A stretch of 64,000 nt of DNA. Source: Conexibacter stalactiti. GTDB lineage: Bacteria; Actinomycetota; Thermoleophilia; Solirubrobacterales; Solirubrobacteraceae. How positions within the stretch are numbered: position 1 is the first letter of the stretch; each line of letters begins with the position of its first letter. Of this stretch, positions 62,432 through 64,000 are shown piece after piece. The translations under genes and the position numbers were made by a program. Location: NCBI RefSeq assembly GCF_035967765.1, contig NZ_JAYWIT010000008.1. One strand, given 5' to 3'. Under the pieces are notes generated by a model. It did no database searches. It was not told the origin of the DNA and was given only the letters and a program-made list of their open reading frames with translations.

Positions 62432-62845
62432 TCAGAGGACCGTGACGGTGCCGTGCTCGCCGAGCGTGTTGTGACGCTCCTGCGCGCACCGCATCAGGAA
62501 GGTCCCGCGCGGCAGCCTCACCGTCAGCTCCTGCGACTCGCCCGGGCGCAGCGGCTCGCCGAGCGCCAGCCGTCTGGTGCCGTCCTCGCTGCGCAGCTCG
62601 AAGCGGTGCACCATCGTCCCCTCGTTGCGGATCTCGAAGGTGCGCTCGCCCTCGCCTTGGAGCCTCACGCTCTGCGGCGTCAGGCGGAACTCGGACATCG
62701 CGACCGCGACCGGCTCGGTCTCGGCGACGTCGACCGCGGCGGGCGATCCGCACCCCGCGCAGAGCAGCGCGACGACGGCGAGGACGATCGCGAGCGGACG
62801 CGCGGGGGGACGTGCGAGGGAAGGTGCGGGGAGGTGGAGGGGCAT
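62432..62845 (-). CDS. Cupredoxin-like lipoprotein
   Basis: The 137-residue protein has a signal peptide ending in lipobox LLCAGCG. The mature domain is a beta-sandwich with NEGTMVHRFEL and TFLMRCAQERHNTLG, a pattern like cupredoxin or plastocyanin-like copper proteins with Cys, His and Met candidates at the C-terminus. It is divergent from the cytochrome c lipoprotein. It may deliver copper or electrons in the cell envelope. Confidence 0.75.
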   Translation of the reverse strand: MPLHLPAPSLARPPARPLAIVLAVVALLCAGCGSPAAVDVAETEPVAVAMSEFRLTPQSVRLQGEGERTFEIRNEGTMVHRFELRSEDGTRRLALGEPLRPGESQELTVRLPRGTFLMRCAQERHNTLGEHGTVTVL

Positions 62846-62861
62846 CTCGGCGGGATTCTTC

Positions 62862-62869
62862 CGTATAGT
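62862..62869. promoter_or_regulatory. Shared divergent -10 region
   Basis: CGTATAGT contains a plus-strand TATAGT and a minus-strand TATACG. The plus copy is 10 bp before the cytochrome ATG, and the minus copy 17 bp before the cupredoxin ATG. Initiation of both transcripts probably competes. Confidence 0.55.
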
Positions 62870-62879
62870 CCCCGACCGC

Positions 62880-63419
62880 ATGACGCGCCTTCCGAAGTCG
62901 ATCACCCTCGCAGCCGCCGCGCTGGCTGCCTCTGTCACGTTCGCCGCCTGTGGCGAACAGAAGATCGAGGTCTCCAAGAGCGATACGTCCGAGTATCGCC
63001 CGGCCGAGGTCTTCAAAGAGCGTTGCGCCGGCTGCCACACCTTCACCAAGGTCGGCACGCGCGGCTCCGCCGCGAACATCAGAACGCGCGAGCGCACCGA
63101 CGGCCCGAACTTCAACGTTCGCCACGAGTGCTACGAGCGGGTCCTCTACGCGATCCAGAACGGCGGCTTCTCCGGCGCGATCATGCCGGCCAACATCGTC
63201 GTCGGCGAGGACGCGAAGCTGGTCGCGCAGTTCATCGCCAAGTACGCCGGCGCCGACGCCGGCCCCCGCCCGGAGGGCACCGGCAACGCCGACAACGGCT
63301 TCAGATGCACCTCTGAGGTGCCTGAGGCCGGCGACGCCGAGCAGAACTCGCCGGACGCGACCGGAGACGACGCCGGCGGCGACGACACCGGCGACGCCAC
63401 CTCCGACACCGGCGAGTAG
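62880..63419 (+). CDS. C-type cytochrome lipoprotein
   Basis: The 179-residue protein has a lipobox signal (TFAACGEQ). A single haem motif is CAGCHTFTKVG near residue 52, and a probable axial Met is in GAIMPANIVVG. An acidic, Asp/Gly-rich tail follows (DDAGGDDTGDATSDTGE). It is a membrane-anchored electron carrier. The start at 62880 is just 10 bp after a TATAGT -10, so the mRNA is nearly leaderless. It is divergent from the cupredoxin. Confidence 0.85.
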   Translation: MTRLPKSITLAAAALAASVTFAACGEQKIEVSKSDTSEYRPAEVFKERCAGCHTFTKVGTRGSAANIRTRERTDGPNFNVRHECYERVLYAIQNGGFSGAIMPANIVVGEDAKLVAQFIAKYAGADAGPRPEGTGNADNGFRCTSEVPEAGDAEQNSPDATGDDAGGDDTGDATSDTGE

Positions 63420-63437
63420 CCGCGAGGCGTCGGGGCC

Positions 63438-64000
63438 GTGCTCGACCTCAGACTGATCCGCAGAGAGCCCGACGCCGTCCGCGCCGGGCTCGCGCGTCGT
63501 GGCGACGTCGCCCCCGACGCGATCGACAGACTGCTCGCCGCCGACGAGCGCTGGCGCGCGCTGACCGTCGAGCTGGAGGCGATCCAGGCCGAGCAGAACC
63601 AGCTCAGCCGCGGCCGCCGCGGCGCGCCGACGCCCGAGGAGCATCAGGCGATGAGCGAGCTGGCCGCCCGCGGCCGCGCCCGCTCCGACGAGCAGACCGC
63701 CGTCAGAGCCGAGCTCGACCGGCTGCTGCTGGCGCTGCCGAACGTGCCGTCGCCCGACGCCGCACCGGAGGACACCGTCGTGCGCGAGGTCGGCGACGCG
63801 ACGAAGACCGGCAAGGACCACCTCGCGCTCGCCGGCGACCGGATCGACATGGAGCGCGGCGCGCGCCTGTCCGGCTCGCGCTTCGCCTACCTCAGAGGCG
63901 ACCTCGTGCTGCTGGAGCTGGCGCTCGTGCGCTGGGTGCTCGGCAAGCTCGCCGCCGAGGGCGGCTTCGAGCCCGTGATCCCGCCGGTGCTCGTGCGCGA
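63438..64000 (+). CDS. serS: Seryl-tRNA synthetase, N-terminal part
   Basis: The GTG-start frame reads VLDLRLIRREPDAVRAGLARRG. It then has the long antiparallel coiled-coil arm of SerRS (LTVELEAIQAEQNQLSRGRRG ... LPNVPSPDAAPEDTVVREVG) and the beginning of the catalytic domain (GDRIDMERGARLSGSRFAYL). It is cut by the right edge at about residue 187. The housekeeping function is to charge tRNA-Ser, and two tRNA-Ser genes lie earlier in the window. Confidence 0.93.
   Translation, partial: MLDLRLIRREPDAVRAGLARRGDVAPDAIDRLLAADERWRALTVELEAIQAEQNQLSRGRRGAPTPEEHQAMSELAARGRARSDEQTAVRAELDRLLLALPNVPSPDAAPEDTVVREVGDATKTGKDHLALAGDRIDMERGARLSGSRFAYLRGDLVLLELALVRWVLGKLAAEGGFEPVIPPVLVR

Overview
This window is about 64 kb of very GC-rich bacterial DNA. 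It has actinobacterial hallmarks: ATGA/GTGA start-stop overlaps, many GTG starts, short or absent leaders, a SufR-type regulator, an Mn-type superoxide dismutase and a complete nuoA-N operon. The secreted proteins (delta-60 repeats, lamin-tail domains, basic Cys-rich tails) and the unexpectedly common AGA arginine codons suggest Thermoleophilia/Solirubrobacterales (the Conexibacter or Solirubrobacter type). That placement is inference from gene content only. || Layout. 1-5.9 kb: a minus-strand catabolic operon, with an IclR regulator followed by aldolase/dehydratase, amidohydrolase, mandelate-racemase-type dehydratase, SDR, PIG-L deacetylase and the start of an M24 peptidase. The last six genes are coupled by start-stop overlaps and follow a cluster of GATTCGA half-sites. 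6-16.7 kb: secreted or surface proteins, including a WD40/TolB-like protein, a delta-60 repeat protein, a frameshifted beta-helix protein, a leucine-rich-repeat protein with a collagen-like segment, and a four-domain lamin-tail protein. 17-19.1 kb: a tRNA-Arg whose 3' 36 nt are duplicated 1.1 kb away, bracketing wrecked genes including a Doc-type toxin; then a cupin and two tRNA-Ser genes. 19.2-22.5 kb: a large HD plus Hsp90-like ATPase protein of the kind seen in conflict or defence systems. || 22.6-46.5 kb: mixed housekeeping and regulatory genes. These are a DEDDh exonuclease, a MEDS-HATPase protein, an alpha/beta hydrolase with a flavoprotein and divergent PadR, an amidohydrolase with two SAH-hydrolase-like genes (one lacking catalytic residues), Dps, FetAB, a PabB-PabC fusion, an HtaA-like secreted protein facing an ECF sigma factor, ferredoxin and superoxide dismutase opposite a SufR-like regulator, HemW, a large LuxR-type ATPase regulator, and an MFS transporter with an FadR-type regulator. 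|| 46.6-61.6 kb: nuoA-nuoN (respiratory complex I), all on the minus strand, with a palindrome in the promoter region and a strong terminator. 61.6-64 kb: a small membrane protein, a convergent gap holding two DtxR/IdeR-like iron boxes, a cupredoxin-like lipoprotein divergent from a c-type cytochrome lipoprotein, and the start of serS. || The most interesting items are the degenerate tRNA-Arg-bounded element with the neighbouring HD-Hsp90 gene, the SAH-hydrolase-like pair next to an adenosine-deaminase-type amidohydrolase, the iron boxes where no gene begins, and the uncharacterised catabolic operon.
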